A stretch of 14,054 nucleotides of DNA from Bacillota bacterium (GTDB lineage: Bacteria > Bacillota > Clostridia > Peptostreptococcales > Anaerovoracaceae). The translations under genes were made by a program, and so were the position numbers. How positions within the stretch are numbered: the stretch's first letter is position 1; each line of letters opens with the position of its first letter. A model generated the notes under the pieces. That model saw nothing but the letters and a program-made list of their open reading frames with translations, ran no database searches and was not told the origin of the DNA. The stretch spans positions 1-14,054 of the forward strand of contig JAEEGU010000090.1 in the NCBI GenBank assembly GCA_016280485.1, written 5' to 3'. Shown here piece after piece: positions 6,582 to 13,413 of the stretch.

Positions 6582-8536
6582 CAAAAACAGATCTTGGAAA
6601 AACTTTAATAACAATAATACTGCTTTCTTTTGCAATCAATTTTGTGATTGAAACCGTTTCGAGAAAGGGACTTGGTGCAGGGCTTTCTTATCTGACAGGT
6701 CAGCCGCTTGTGTTCCTTTATAACATGCTCATCATCCTGTCTACGCTGTCAATTGCAATCTTGGTAAAGCGCAGACTCTTCGTCTACATCGTGGTGGGCG
6801 GCACATGGCTCGGAATAGGTATCGCAAACGGTGTCATTCTGTCAAACCGTATGACTCCGTTTACCACAAAGGATTTGCAGGTACTCGAGGACGGACTTTC
6901 AATCGTTCCGAATTACCTTTCGACAAAGGAAATCATAATGGTCTGCATTGCAATCGTTTTGGCGGTTGCACTGCTCGTTTTCATATTCATAAAGGGACCG
7001 CGCCGCAAGGAAAAGATGCATGTAAAGAGCTATCTTGCATCCTTTGCAATTATCCTTTTGCTGATGGCGGGATCCTCGGGACTTGCCATAAAAACGGGCG
7101 TTGTGGAGACCTTCTTTGGTAACCTGGCGTATGCATATCGGGATTTCGGATTCCCTTACTGTTTTATAAACACATGGGTGAACACCGGCGTCAACAGGCC
7201 TTACGGCTATAGCGAGGCCGCCGTTAAGGGCATCTTCGCAGAAGGCGAGCTCGGTCCTGAGGGCATATACATTCCGGAAGTCACGGACACAGACGACAAG
7301 TATCCAAACATCATAGTCGTGCAGCTCGAATCCTTCATCGACCCGCAGATGGTGAAAACCATCACCTGCTCGGAGGATCCGGTGCCGAACTGGCGCAAGC
7401 TGATGGCAGAATGCTCCTCCGGCTACTTCACCGCACCGGCGGTGGGTGCAGGCACGGCAAATACGGAGTTTGAAGTGCTTTCCGGCATGAGCGTAAAGTT
7501 CTTCGGTCCGGGAGAATATCCTTACAAATCGATTCTTAGGGAAGAGCCTTGCGAAACGGTAGCATATATCCTGAAGAATATGGGCTTTAAGACCCATGCG
7601 ATACACAATCACAGAGGTGCGTTCTACGGGCGTAACCAGGTTTATCCGAACCTCGGCTTTGAGACCTTTACATCCATAGAATACATGAATCACGTTGTAA
7701 AAACTCCAAAAAACTGGGCAAAGGACCAGGTGCTGACGGAGCAGATTTTCTCCGCGCTTGAGGCTGATGCGGAGCGCGATTTTGTTTTCACGGTATCCGT
7801 GCAGGGTCACGGAAAATATCCGACCGAGCAGGTTTTTGAGACACCGGTTATTGACATTACCGCGCCGGACGAGGAATCATACTATCAGTACGTTTACTAT
7901 GTAAACGAGATTCACGAGATGGACAAATGGCTCGGAGAGCTCACAGCGGCGCTTTCCAAGTTCCCGGAGCCGGTTATTCTGGTGCTCTACGGCGACCACA
8001 TACCTGCCCTTGAAATGGAGGCAGAGGATATGGAAAGCGGCGATCTTTACAACACCCAGTATCTTATCTGGGCGAACTACCGCTTAAAGGCAGAGGACAA
8101 GGATCTCCACGCTTACCAGCTGATGCCGGAGGTGTTCAACCGCCTCGGAATTCACAACGGAACCCTGATGCTCTATCACCAGAACCACTCCGGTGATGAA
8201 GACTATCTCAAGAACTTGAAGATGCTCGAATACGATATGCTCTACGGCAAGCGTTACGTCTACGGCGGCAACACACCTTTTGAAAAGGTCGACATGAAGA
8301 TGGGCATTCGCCCAATCAAGATTGAAGAGGTTGTTCAGATCGGCGAGAATTACTATATCAAGGGAGAGAACTTCACCCAGTACAGCAAGATTTCCTTGGA
8401 TGGCGAAATCCTCGACACCATTTACCTCGGACCGACGGTTCTGGGGCTCCTTGAAGAGGTGGACCCTGAGGATGTAAGCCGCATGAAGATATCACAGGTA
8501 GAAAAGTACAACGAAATCCTGTCAACGACGGAGTAA
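6560..8536 (+). CDS. LTA-synthase-family glycerophosphotransferase (sulfatase fold) with C-terminal TIG-like extension
   Basis: This membrane enzyme resembles lipoteichoic acid synthase, which transfers glycerophosphate from phosphatidylglycerol onto a growing polymer outside the cell. Five membrane helices are seen (about 14-34, 48-70, 72-95, 125-146, 157-177), followed by an extracellular sulfatase-like domain (about 248-565). The catalytic and manganese-binding set is present: E257 in QLES, nucleophile T299 in GTANTEF, H417 in QGHGKY, and D479/H480 in YGDH. At 658 aa it is near the usual family length, but the last 75 residues (about 583-655) look like a beta-rich TIG-like module rather than part of the catalytic domain. 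The ATG at 6560 has GAGGTGG at 6549-6555 and overlaps rsmA by 22 bp. The stop codon lies in the first copy of a 25-bp tandem array. It could be an LTA synthase, an LTA primase or another phosphoglycerol transferase. Confidence 0.9.
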   Translation: MERLKKIAKTDLGKTLITIILLSFAINFVIETVSRKGLGAGLSYLTGQPLVFLYNMLIILSTLSIAILVKRRLFVYIVVGGTWLGIGIANGVILSNRMTPFTTKDLQVLEDGLSIVPNYLSTKEIIMVCIAIVLAVALLVFIFIKGPRRKEKMHVKSYLASFAIILLLMAGSSGLAIKTGVVETFFGNLAYAYRDFGFPYCFINTWVNTGVNRPYGYSEAAVKGIFAEGELGPEGIYIPEVTDTDDKYPNIIVVQLESFIDPQMVKTITCSEDPVPNWRKLMAECSSGYFTAPAVGAGTANTEFEVLSGMSVKFFGPGEYPYKSILREEPCETVAYILKNMGFKTHAIHNHRGAFYGRNQVYPNLGFETFTSIEYMNHVVKTPKNWAKDQVLTEQIFSALEADAERDFVFTVSVQGHGKYPTEQVFETPVIDITAPDEESYYQYVYYVNEIHEMDKWLGELTAALSKFPEPVILVLYGDHIPALEMEAEDMESGDLYNTQYLIWANYRLKAEDKDLHAYQLMPEVFNRLGIHNGTLMLYHQNHSGDEDYLKNLKMLEYDMLYGKRYVYGGNTPFEKVDMKMGIRPIKIEEVVQIGENYYIKGENFTQYSKISLDGEILDTIYLGPTVLGLLEEVDPEDVSRMKISQVEKYNEILSTTE

Positions 8537-8612
8537 AGAAATCCTGCCGGCGGCGGAGTAAAGAAATCATGCCGGCGGCGGAGTAAAGAAATCATGCCGG
8601 CGGCGGAGTAAA
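8513..8612 (+). repeat. 25-bp tandem repeat spanning the LTA-synthase-family stop codon
   Basis: Four head-to-tail copies begin at 8513, 8538, 8563 and 8588, each starting GAAATC and ending GAGTAAA. Copies 3 and 4 match over the full 25 bases, copy 2 differs from them by one base, and copy 1, which is the coding end of the gene with its TAA, differs at four more bases where ACs replace the GC-rich CCGGCGGCG. Every copy carries a TAA. Because three units make 75 bases, the frame after the true stop is open until the TAA of the last copy. There are no spacers, so it is not a CRISPR array. Confidence 0.95.
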
Positions 8613-8617
8613 ACAAG

Positions 8618-8662
8618 CCTTCCCCTCGAGGGGAAGGTGGCACGACAGTGCCGGATGAGGTG
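8618..8662 (+). repeat. Double-hairpin dispersed-type repeat element
   Basis: The element begins with a perfect 20-bp palindrome, CCTTCCCCTCGAGGGGAAGG (8618-8637). It continues with a second small hairpin, GGCAC-gaca-GTGCC (8639-8652), and ends with GGATGAGGTG (8653-8662). From memory, short elements with this layout (CTTCCCCT hairpin, GC-rich second hairpin, GGATGAGG end) are scattered in intergenic regions of many clostridial genomes, but only one copy is in this window. No run of T follows, so it is not a classical terminator. It might stabilise or process the transcript between the LTA-synthase-family gene and the acetyltransferase gene. Confidence 0.75.
8657..8662 (+). promoter_or_regulatory. 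Ribosome binding site of the acetyltransferase gene, inside the repeat element
   Basis: GAGGTG lies at 8657-8662, with its GAGG core six bases before the ATG at 8667. It is the end of the double-hairpin element and decides against the in-frame GTG at 8637, which sits inside the palindrome and has no such site. Confidence 0.7.
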
Positions 8663-8666
8663 TTCT

Positions 8667-9224
8667 ATGACTAAAGAAAATGGGGGCCCTACCCTGCACA
8701 CCGAAAGACTTACACTTATGCCTTGGGAAGCTACCGAAGAAATGGCGATAGCCCTCTACGAGTATGCCAAAAACAAGGAGGTTGGCCCCGCTGCAGGCTG
8801 GAAGCCGCACGAGGACCCGGCTGAGTCACTGGATATAATCAAGGACATTTTCCTTCCAACGGGAGCCTTTGCGATTAAATGGAACGAAACAGGGGAAATA
8901 ATAGGCTCCATCGGACTCGACAAGGACATCCGCAGACAGGATGTGAAAAGCCGCGAACTCGGCTATTCTCTTGCGCGCAAATGCTGGGGAATGGGTATGA
9001 TGACCGAGGCCGCACGCGAGGTAATTCGCTACGGCTTTGAGGAGCTCGACCTTGAAATAATCAGCATTGCAATCTATCCGAAAAATGAGCGCAGCCGCAG
9101 TGTGGCGCGAAAGCTCGGCTTCAAGCTCGAGGGGACGCTTCGCATGGGCTGCCGCGGCTACGACGGCGAGCTTCGCGACCTCATGGTAGGCTCGATTACC
9201 GCTGATGAATGGCGGAGCAAATAA
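8667..9224 (+). CDS. GNAT-family N-acetyltransferase (RimJ/RimL-like)
   Basis: This is a predicted cytoplasmic acetyl-CoA-dependent acetyltransferase of 185 aa; the substrate (a protein N-terminus or a small amine) is unknown. The family opening TERLTLMPW (12-20) is followed by the central strand GEIIGSIGL (76-84). The acetyl-CoA pyrophosphate loop lies in LARKCWGMGMMTEAA (102-116), which fits the R/Q-x-x-G-x-G/A pattern, and NERSRSVARKLGFKLEGTLR (140-159) is the typical RimJ/RimL end. The ATG at 8667 is preferred over the upstream GTG because the extra ten residues would be coded by the repeat element. It follows the LTA-synthase-family gene by 130 bp and is closed by a strong terminator, so it may be the last gene of the long unit. 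It has no clear functional link to its neighbours. Confidence 0.88.
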   Translation: MTKENGGPTLHTERLTLMPWEATEEMAIALYEYAKNKEVGPAAGWKPHEDPAESLDIIKDIFLPTGAFAIKWNETGEIIGSIGLDKDIRRQDVKSRELGYSLARKCWGMGMMTEAAREVIRYGFEELDLEIISIAIYPKNERSRSVARKLGFKLEGTLRMGCRGYDGELRDLMVGSITADEWRSK

Positions 9225-9235
9225 AAATTGCATAA

Positions 9236-9277
9236 AAATCCACAATGGGGCGTATTCCCTTGTGGATTTGTTTTTTT
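9236..9277 (+). terminator. Rho-independent terminator after the acetyltransferase gene
   Basis: A perfect 10-bp inverted repeat, AAATCCACAA (9236-9245) and TTGTGGATTT (9260-9269), encloses a 14-base loop that can pair further through GGG and CCC. Seven T residues follow at 9271-9277. It starts 11 bases after the stop codon of the acetyltransferase gene and separates that unit from the ABC unit. Confidence 0.92.
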
Positions 9278-9281
9278 ATGG

Positions 9282-9310
9282 TTGAAAAGGTTTTTAGACT
9301 ATGGTATAAA
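9282..9310 (+). promoter_or_regulatory. Sigma-A-type promoter with extended -10 for the ABC unit
   Basis: TTGAAA at 9282-9287 and TATAAA at 9305-9310 are separated by 17 bases. TG at 9302-9303 with one base before the -10 gives an extended -10 element. It lies just after the terminator and 37 bases before the ATPase start, and no other gene is in between. Confidence 0.75.
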
Positions 9311-9331
9311 GATAAGTGGGTATATATTGGG

Positions 9332-9339
9332 AAAGGAGG
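9332..9339 (+). promoter_or_regulatory. Ribosome binding site of the ABC ATPase gene
   Basis: AAAGGAGG is a near-perfect match to the 16S rRNA tail and lies eight bases before the ATG at 9348. It rules out an in-frame ATG at 9228, which precedes the terminator and the promoter and would add 40 residues unlike any ABC ATPase. Confidence 0.92.
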
Positions 9340-9347
9340 ACGCAAAA

Positions 9348-10064
9348 ATGGAACCACTTATCAAAGTGCGCAATATCAGAAAAATTTACAGAATGGGAGA
9401 AGAGCGCGTTATCGCCTTGGATGATATCAGTTTGGATATTTTCCGAGGGGATATTGTTTGTTTTTTGGGAACCCCCGGCAGCGGAAAGTCTACCTTCCTG
9501 AACATGGTCGCAGGTCTTGAAAAGCCGACGCGCGGAGAGATTTATATCGGCGGCGTGCCGATTCACAAGCTAAACGAAGAGCAGATTACGCTCTTCAGGC
9601 AGAAAAACATAGGCTTTATCTTCCAGGCGTATCATCTGATGCCGATGCTTACGGCAGAGGAAAACGTGATGATGCCGCTCATTTTCCGAAATGTCCCAAA
9701 CAAAGAGCGAAAACGACTGGCACACGAGGCGCTTGAGCAGGTTGGGCTTAAGGGCTACGAAAAGCGAAAGCCGACGCAGATGTCCGGCGGTCAGCAGCAG
9801 AGAGTCGGTATTGCAAGAGCCCTTGTGGGAAGTCCGAAAATCATATTCGCGGACGAGCCTACGGGAAACCTTGACAGTAACACGACCAAAGAGGTCATGG
9901 AGCTCATCATAAGAGAGGTCAAGGAAAAGGGTCAGACTCTTATCATAGTAACTCACGACCGCAGTATCGCGGAATATGCGACAAAAATAGTAACGATACA
10001 GGATGGAAATATCATTTCCATACAGGATAAAGAGAGACCTGCCGAAGAAGCGCAGGCCAAATAA
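9348..10064 (+). CDS. ABC transporter ATPase, MacB/LolD type
   Basis: This cytoplasmic ATPase powers the permease encoded two genes downstream. The protein of 238 aa has Walker A GTPGSGKST (41-49), the Q-loop glutamine Q93, signature MSGGQQQRV (145-153), Walker B IIFADEP with D169 and catalytic E170, and the switch histidine H203 in IVTHD. The GNLD after Walker B and the overall pattern place it in the MacB/LolD/FtsE group, whose members export substrates or transmit force across the envelope rather than import nutrients. Walker A has Thr-Pro where Pro-Ser is common, but the invariant G, K and S/T residues are intact. It opens a three-gene unit with its own promoter, and the next gene begins 15 bp after its stop. 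Confidence 0.95.
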   Translation: MEPLIKVRNIRKIYRMGEERVIALDDISLDIFRGDIVCFLGTPGSGKSTFLNMVAGLEKPTRGEIYIGGVPIHKLNEEQITLFRQKNIGFIFQAYHLMPMLTAEENVMMPLIFRNVPNKERKRLAHEALEQVGLKGYEKRKPTQMSGGQQQRVGIARALVGSPKIIFADEPTGNLDSNTTKEVMELIIREVKEKGQTLIIVTHDRSIAEYATKIVTIQDGNIISIQDKERPAEEAQAK

Positions 10065-10079
10065 AGAGAGGTATACGAA

Positions 10080-11882
10080 ATGGAGAATCAAAAGAAGATA
10101 TCACGCATAGCGGCGAGAATCGGAGCGATGGCTCTTGCGGCGGCAATTGCTCTTACCGGAGCATTTGCAGATTTTGCAAGTCCGGCACGTACATTCGGCC
10201 CTGAGTCCGTTTACGGCGATACAATCGCGGCGAATGCTTTGGAAATTAAAAAGGACAGCCCACAGAGGGTGGTGCAGGGTGCGGGCGAAGAGTTCGGACT
10301 TACCGTAACAAACAAGAGCCAGCAGGAAATATCCTATAGCGAAGCTGTCATAAACATTGACGATACGGCAAATCGCTTCAATATTTCCGTAAGCCCGACA
10401 GGCCAGGTTACATTAAAGCCGGGTGAGCAGTCTCACATCGCATTTAAAATCACGGCTCGCAAAAATGTAACGGCAAAGAATTATCAGTATTACATCACCT
10501 TAAAAAAGGACGGCGAGGTTGTATACACTTCACAGTACCTTGAGTTCACAATCGCCGAGGCATCGAGCACCAGCAAATACGCTCAGTACTTTGACGGCGC
10601 GGAAATCAGTGCATCCATCATACCCGAGGATGCTCTTTATGCCGGTGACAACAATGTTCTCAGCATTGATGTTTACAATGCCAGCATGAACATCCTAAGG
10701 AACTGTCAGGTAACCGTAAAGCTGCCTGAGGGTACAACAATAAAGAACGGATCAAACACTGTAAACGTGGGCTATATCGATCCACTCAGCACAGCAAACT
10801 GCTCCTTCAAAATCAGCGTGGATTCAAAGGCTGAAACCGGCAGCAAGGAGTTCGTCATCGAGCTCAAAGCCGCTGCCAGAATTCGCGAGAGCAGCTCTTA
10901 TTCCGATGATGTGAGCTACACCGACAAGGACTACTCCACATCAAAAACCTTTTACTACTATGTAAACGCAAAGGAAAAGAAGGATGACGATCCTTTAGGC
11001 TCCGAGGCGAACCCTCGCCTTATGGTGCAGAACTATTCTGCGGGCAGCGCTGTTGCGGCAGGCTCAACCACAAATCTTTCCCTGGACATAGTAAACACTT
11101 CACAGAAGACACTTTACAATGTTAAGGTTTCCGTTTCCGGCGACGGCACATTCGTTCCGGTCGGCACCAGCAACTCCTACTTCATCGATAAGATTGGGGC
11201 GGGCGAGTCAAAGCGCCACACCATGACTCTGCGCTGCGACCGCGACACAGAGCCGGGAGCAAAGGGCCTGACTGTCCACATGGACTACGAGGACAGCAAG
11301 GGAGGCACCTTTAACAGTGAAGATACCATTTCCATCAAGGTAACCCAGCCGAGCAAGCTTGTCATCGGACAGCTGACTCTGCCTATGGACCCATATGCGG
11401 GTGAAGAGGCATGCGTTGAGCTTACCTTCTACAACATGGGAAAGAACGCTATCTCAAACCTCATGGTCAGCGTTGACGGTAATTTTGCCCAGAATCAGAA
11501 CAACGGCGATTTCGTCGGCAACATGGCAGCAGGTACAGATGAAAACTATGCGTGCTATATCGTGCCGATGGAAGTAGGCGCAGTAGAGGGCGTAATCTCA
11601 CTTCAGTACGATGATGCAGAGGGCAACACCGTTGTTGAAGAGGTGCCTTTCAGCTTTGAGGCCCTTGAATTTGTTCCGGATGATTCGGAATGGGAAGAAG
11701 AGCCTGTAGACGAGGGCACACAGATTCCTTGGAAGGCAATTATCATCCTCGCGGTAATCGTTCTTGCGGTTGCAGGAGCGCTGATTTTCCGCAAGATTCG
11801 CAGAAAAAAGCTTGAGCAGAAGCTCGCCATTGAGGATGCAGAATACGAAATAGATAAAGCTCCGCAGGAAGAAAAGAAATAG
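10080..11882 (+). CDS. Secreted, membrane-anchored protein of Ig-like (CARDB/NEW3-like) modules, ABC-associated
   Basis: The function is not known. The 600-aa protein starts with a positively charged, Ala-rich signal-type segment (1-32). It continues with about four beta-rich modules (roughly 52-160, 172-297, 312-424, 425-531) showing the CARDB/NEW3 pattern: a Lxvxxxtxx strand, N-x-s/t in a loop, and phrases such as LKPGEQSHIAF, IDPLSTANCSF, IGAGESKRHTM and MAAGTDENYAC. An acidic linker (about 532-548), a membrane helix (551-571), and a charged cytoplasmic tail (572-600) follow. The bulk should therefore lie outside the cell, tethered by its C-terminus. It sits between the ATPase (15-bp gap) and the permease (12-bp gap), so a part in that ABC complex is likely, perhaps in the place of a MacA-type adaptor. 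GAGAGG at 10066-10071 supports the ATG at 10080. An S-layer-like or adhesion role is possible. Confidence 0.8.
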   Translation: MENQKKISRIAARIGAMALAAAIALTGAFADFASPARTFGPESVYGDTIAANALEIKKDSPQRVVQGAGEEFGLTVTNKSQQEISYSEAVINIDDTANRFNISVSPTGQVTLKPGEQSHIAFKITARKNVTAKNYQYYITLKKDGEVVYTSQYLEFTIAEASSTSKYAQYFDGAEISASIIPEDALYAGDNNVLSIDVYNASMNILRNCQVTVKLPEGTTIKNGSNTVNVGYIDPLSTANCSFKISVDSKAETGSKEFVIELKAAARIRESSSYSDDVSYTDKDYSTSKTFYYYVNAKEKKDDDPLGSEANPRLMVQNYSAGSAVAAGSTTNLSLDIVNTSQKTLYNVKVSVSGDGTFVPVGTSNSYFIDKIGAGESKRHTMTLRCDRDTEPGAKGLTVHMDYEDSKGGTFNSEDTISIKVTQPSKLVIGQLTLPMDPYAGEEACVELTFYNMGKNAISNLMVSVDGNFAQNQNNGDFVGNMAAGTDENYACYIVPMEVGAVEGVISLQYDDAEGNTVVEEVPFSFEALEFVPDDSEWEEEPVDEGTQIPWKAIIILAVIVLAVAGALIFRKIRRKKLEQKLAIEDAEYEIDKAPQEEKK

Positions 11883-11894
11883 CCGGAGGTAGAA

Positions 11895-13220
11895 ATGAAC
11901 GTTAGAGATTTAATCGGACTCTGCGTGAAGAACCTCCTGAGGCGGCGTACCCGTTCGGTGCTTGCGATAGTCGGCGTTGTAGTCGGCACATGCGCGGTTG
12001 TGCTGATGCTGTCCGTCGGTTTCGGACTGACGGCGTCTTATCAGGCACAAATAGAGAGCTACGGAAACCTGCACATGATAAACATGTACAATTACGGTGG
12101 CGGTGGCGGCATGGGTTCGGAGAACCAAAAGGGTGTCATCAGCGACAAATCTTTGGCAGAGATTGAAAAAATAGAGGGCGTCACGGTGGCGGCTCCGATA
12201 GAAAGCATGAGCATGACCATCGGTGCGGACAAATATATCACCAGTGTCGAGGTAAAGGGCATAGACCCGACCGTGCTGGAAAAATTCAAGTACAATCTGC
12301 AGGATGGCCGCATGCTTGCGTCAAACGACAAGGATGTCCTCCTGTTTGGCGCATGGGTGCCGGAATGGTTCTACAATCCGCAGAGCAAAAACTGGGACTC
12401 CAAAAAGGTCAACGTAATGCGCGAGGACCTCGTGATGACGGCAGACTGGTATTACGGACGCAAGGACAATGAAAGACCAAAGGATGCGGCGGAATATCCG
12501 CTCTACGAAATCAAGGCCTGCGGCGTTTTGGAAGAGACAAACGACGATTCGGACTATTGCGTTTACATGAATATAAATCGCGTTGAGGCGATTAAAAAGG
12601 AAACAGCAAAGGTCGAAAAGACAAGGGTTGAGCCGCAGAAAAAGGACGGCAAGACCTATGAAGAGGCTCTTGTATATGTAGAGGACCTCAAATATGTTGA
12701 AGAGGTCAACAAGAAACTGAAGGACGACGGCTATCAGACAAACAGCCCGATTGACTGGCTGCAGGCGATGAAGGAGACCTCCGCCATGATTCAGAAAATC
12801 CTTGGCGGTATCGGCGGCATTTCGCTGATCGTTGCAGCGCTTTCCATCACCAATACCATGGTAATGTCGGTCTACGAGCGAACGCGCGAAATCGGTGTAA
12901 TGAAGGTAATCGGCGCGAACCTCAAGGACATCCGCAGGCTCTTCCTAGTGGAAGCCGGCCTTATCGGATTCGTGGGCGGTGTGATAGGCGTAGTGGTTTC
13001 GCTGCTCCTCTCGCTTCTCATGAACACCGTGCTCTTCGACATACTGCAGTCGGCGCTCGGCTCACTGGGCGGCGGCTACGGTACGACAATTTCGGTCGTT
13101 CCGCTGTGGCTGGTGTTTGCGGCAATCGCATTTGCCACACTTATCGGCGTGGTAGCGGGCTACTCACCTGCAAACCGTGCGATGAAGCTCTCAGCGCTTG
13201 AGTCACTGAAAAATGAATAA
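11895..13220 (+). CDS. ABC transporter permease, MacB/FtsX type
   Basis: This is the membrane subunit of the ABC unit. The 441-aa protein shows the MacB arrangement: one membrane helix near the N-terminus (about 22-45), a large outside domain (about 46-300) that begins with a glycine-rich stretch near 68-74, and three helices at the C-terminal end (about 301-325, 350-376, 400-423). The FtsX core motif is plain in ALSITNTMVMSVYERTREIG (315-334) with VMKVIGA (335-341) after it, and in AGYSPANRAMKLSALESL (421-438). Such permeases usually work as dimers and often as mechanotransmitters or exporters rather than classical pumps. GGAGGT at 11885-11890 lies four bases before the ATG. A terminator follows 17 bases after the stop, so this gene closes the unit. 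The substrate is not shown by the sequence. Confidence 0.93.
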   Translation: MNVRDLIGLCVKNLLRRRTRSVLAIVGVVVGTCAVVLMLSVGFGLTASYQAQIESYGNLHMINMYNYGGGGGMGSENQKGVISDKSLAEIEKIEGVTVAAPIESMSMTIGADKYITSVEVKGIDPTVLEKFKYNLQDGRMLASNDKDVLLFGAWVPEWFYNPQSKNWDSKKVNVMREDLVMTADWYYGRKDNERPKDAAEYPLYEIKACGVLEETNDDSDYCVYMNINRVEAIKKETAKVEKTRVEPQKKDGKTYEEALVYVEDLKYVEEVNKKLKDDGYQTNSPIDWLQAMKETSAMIQKILGGIGGISLIVAALSITNTMVMSVYERTREIGVMKVIGANLKDIRRLFLVEAGLIGFVGGVIGVVVSLLLSLLMNTVLFDILQSALGSLGGGYGTTISVVPLWLVFAAIAFATLIGVVAGYSPANRAMKLSALESLKNE

Positions 13221-13237
13221 ATAATAGACAAAGTTTC

Positions 13238-13285
13238 CTCCCGTGAAACAAAGGGTAAATTTGTTTCGCGGGAGAGTGTTTTTTT
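13238..13285 (+). terminator. Rho-independent terminator after the permease gene
   Basis: A 15-bp stem, CTCCCGTGAAACAAA (13238-13252) against TTTGTTTCGCGGGAG (13260-13274), has one U.G pair and a seven-base loop GGGTAAA. Seven T residues follow at 13279-13285. It ends the ABC unit. Confidence 0.94.
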
Positions 13286-13296
13286 GCAAAAAACTA

Positions 13297-13325
13297 TTTA
13301 AATACATTTAGTTTTGTATTATTAT
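13297..13325 (+). promoter_or_regulatory. Candidate promoter of iorA
   Basis: TTTAAA at 13297-13302 and TATTAT at 13320-13325 are 17 bases apart, in an AT-rich stretch directly after the terminator. The -35 match is only four of six, and neighbouring T/A hexamers could serve instead. It would give a leader of about 80 bases before the ATG at 13414. Confidence 0.45.
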
Positions 13326-13335
13326 AGAAAGGTAG

Positions 13336-13354
13336 GTGGCTTTTTAAAGCCCAC
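13336..13354 (+). other. Small hairpin in the iorA leader
   Basis: GTGGCTTT (13336-13343) can pair with AAAGCCCAC (13346-13354) if one C is bulged, leaving a loop of only two bases; some opening of the inner pairs would be expected. No T run follows, so it is not a terminator. It is too small to name as a riboswitch. Confidence 0.3.
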
Positions 13355-13413
13355 GTAGTTTTGGTAGGATTCAATCGTTATATCAATATGAAGCTCAAGG
13401 AAAGGAAATAGTA

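Noticed and set aside
6899..7810. Open frame of 303 codons on the minus strand opposite the LTA-synthase-family gene
   Set aside because: It lies fully antisense to a gene with an intact catalytic set, has no ribosome binding site that stands out, and its product is Arg/His/Cys-rich with no recognisable domain, as expected of an antisense shadow.
8513..8612. Possible CRISPR array
   Set aside because: The 25-bp units are directly adjacent with no spacers, and no cas gene is nearby.
8618..8652. Terminator after the LTA-synthase-family gene
   Set aside because: The hairpins are strong but no T run follows either of them, and the sequence continues directly into a ribosome binding site.
8592..8810. 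Minus-strand open frame of 72 codons over the repeat element
   Set aside because: It is coded mostly by the repeat element and by the antisense of the acetyltransferase start. Such short frames are common artefacts of this kind of element.
9228..9347. Forty-residue N-terminal extension of the ABC ATPase from an upstream ATG
   Set aside because: The extension covers the terminator and the promoter of the unit and has no ribosome binding site, while the ATG at 9348 has AAAGGAGG eight bases upstream.
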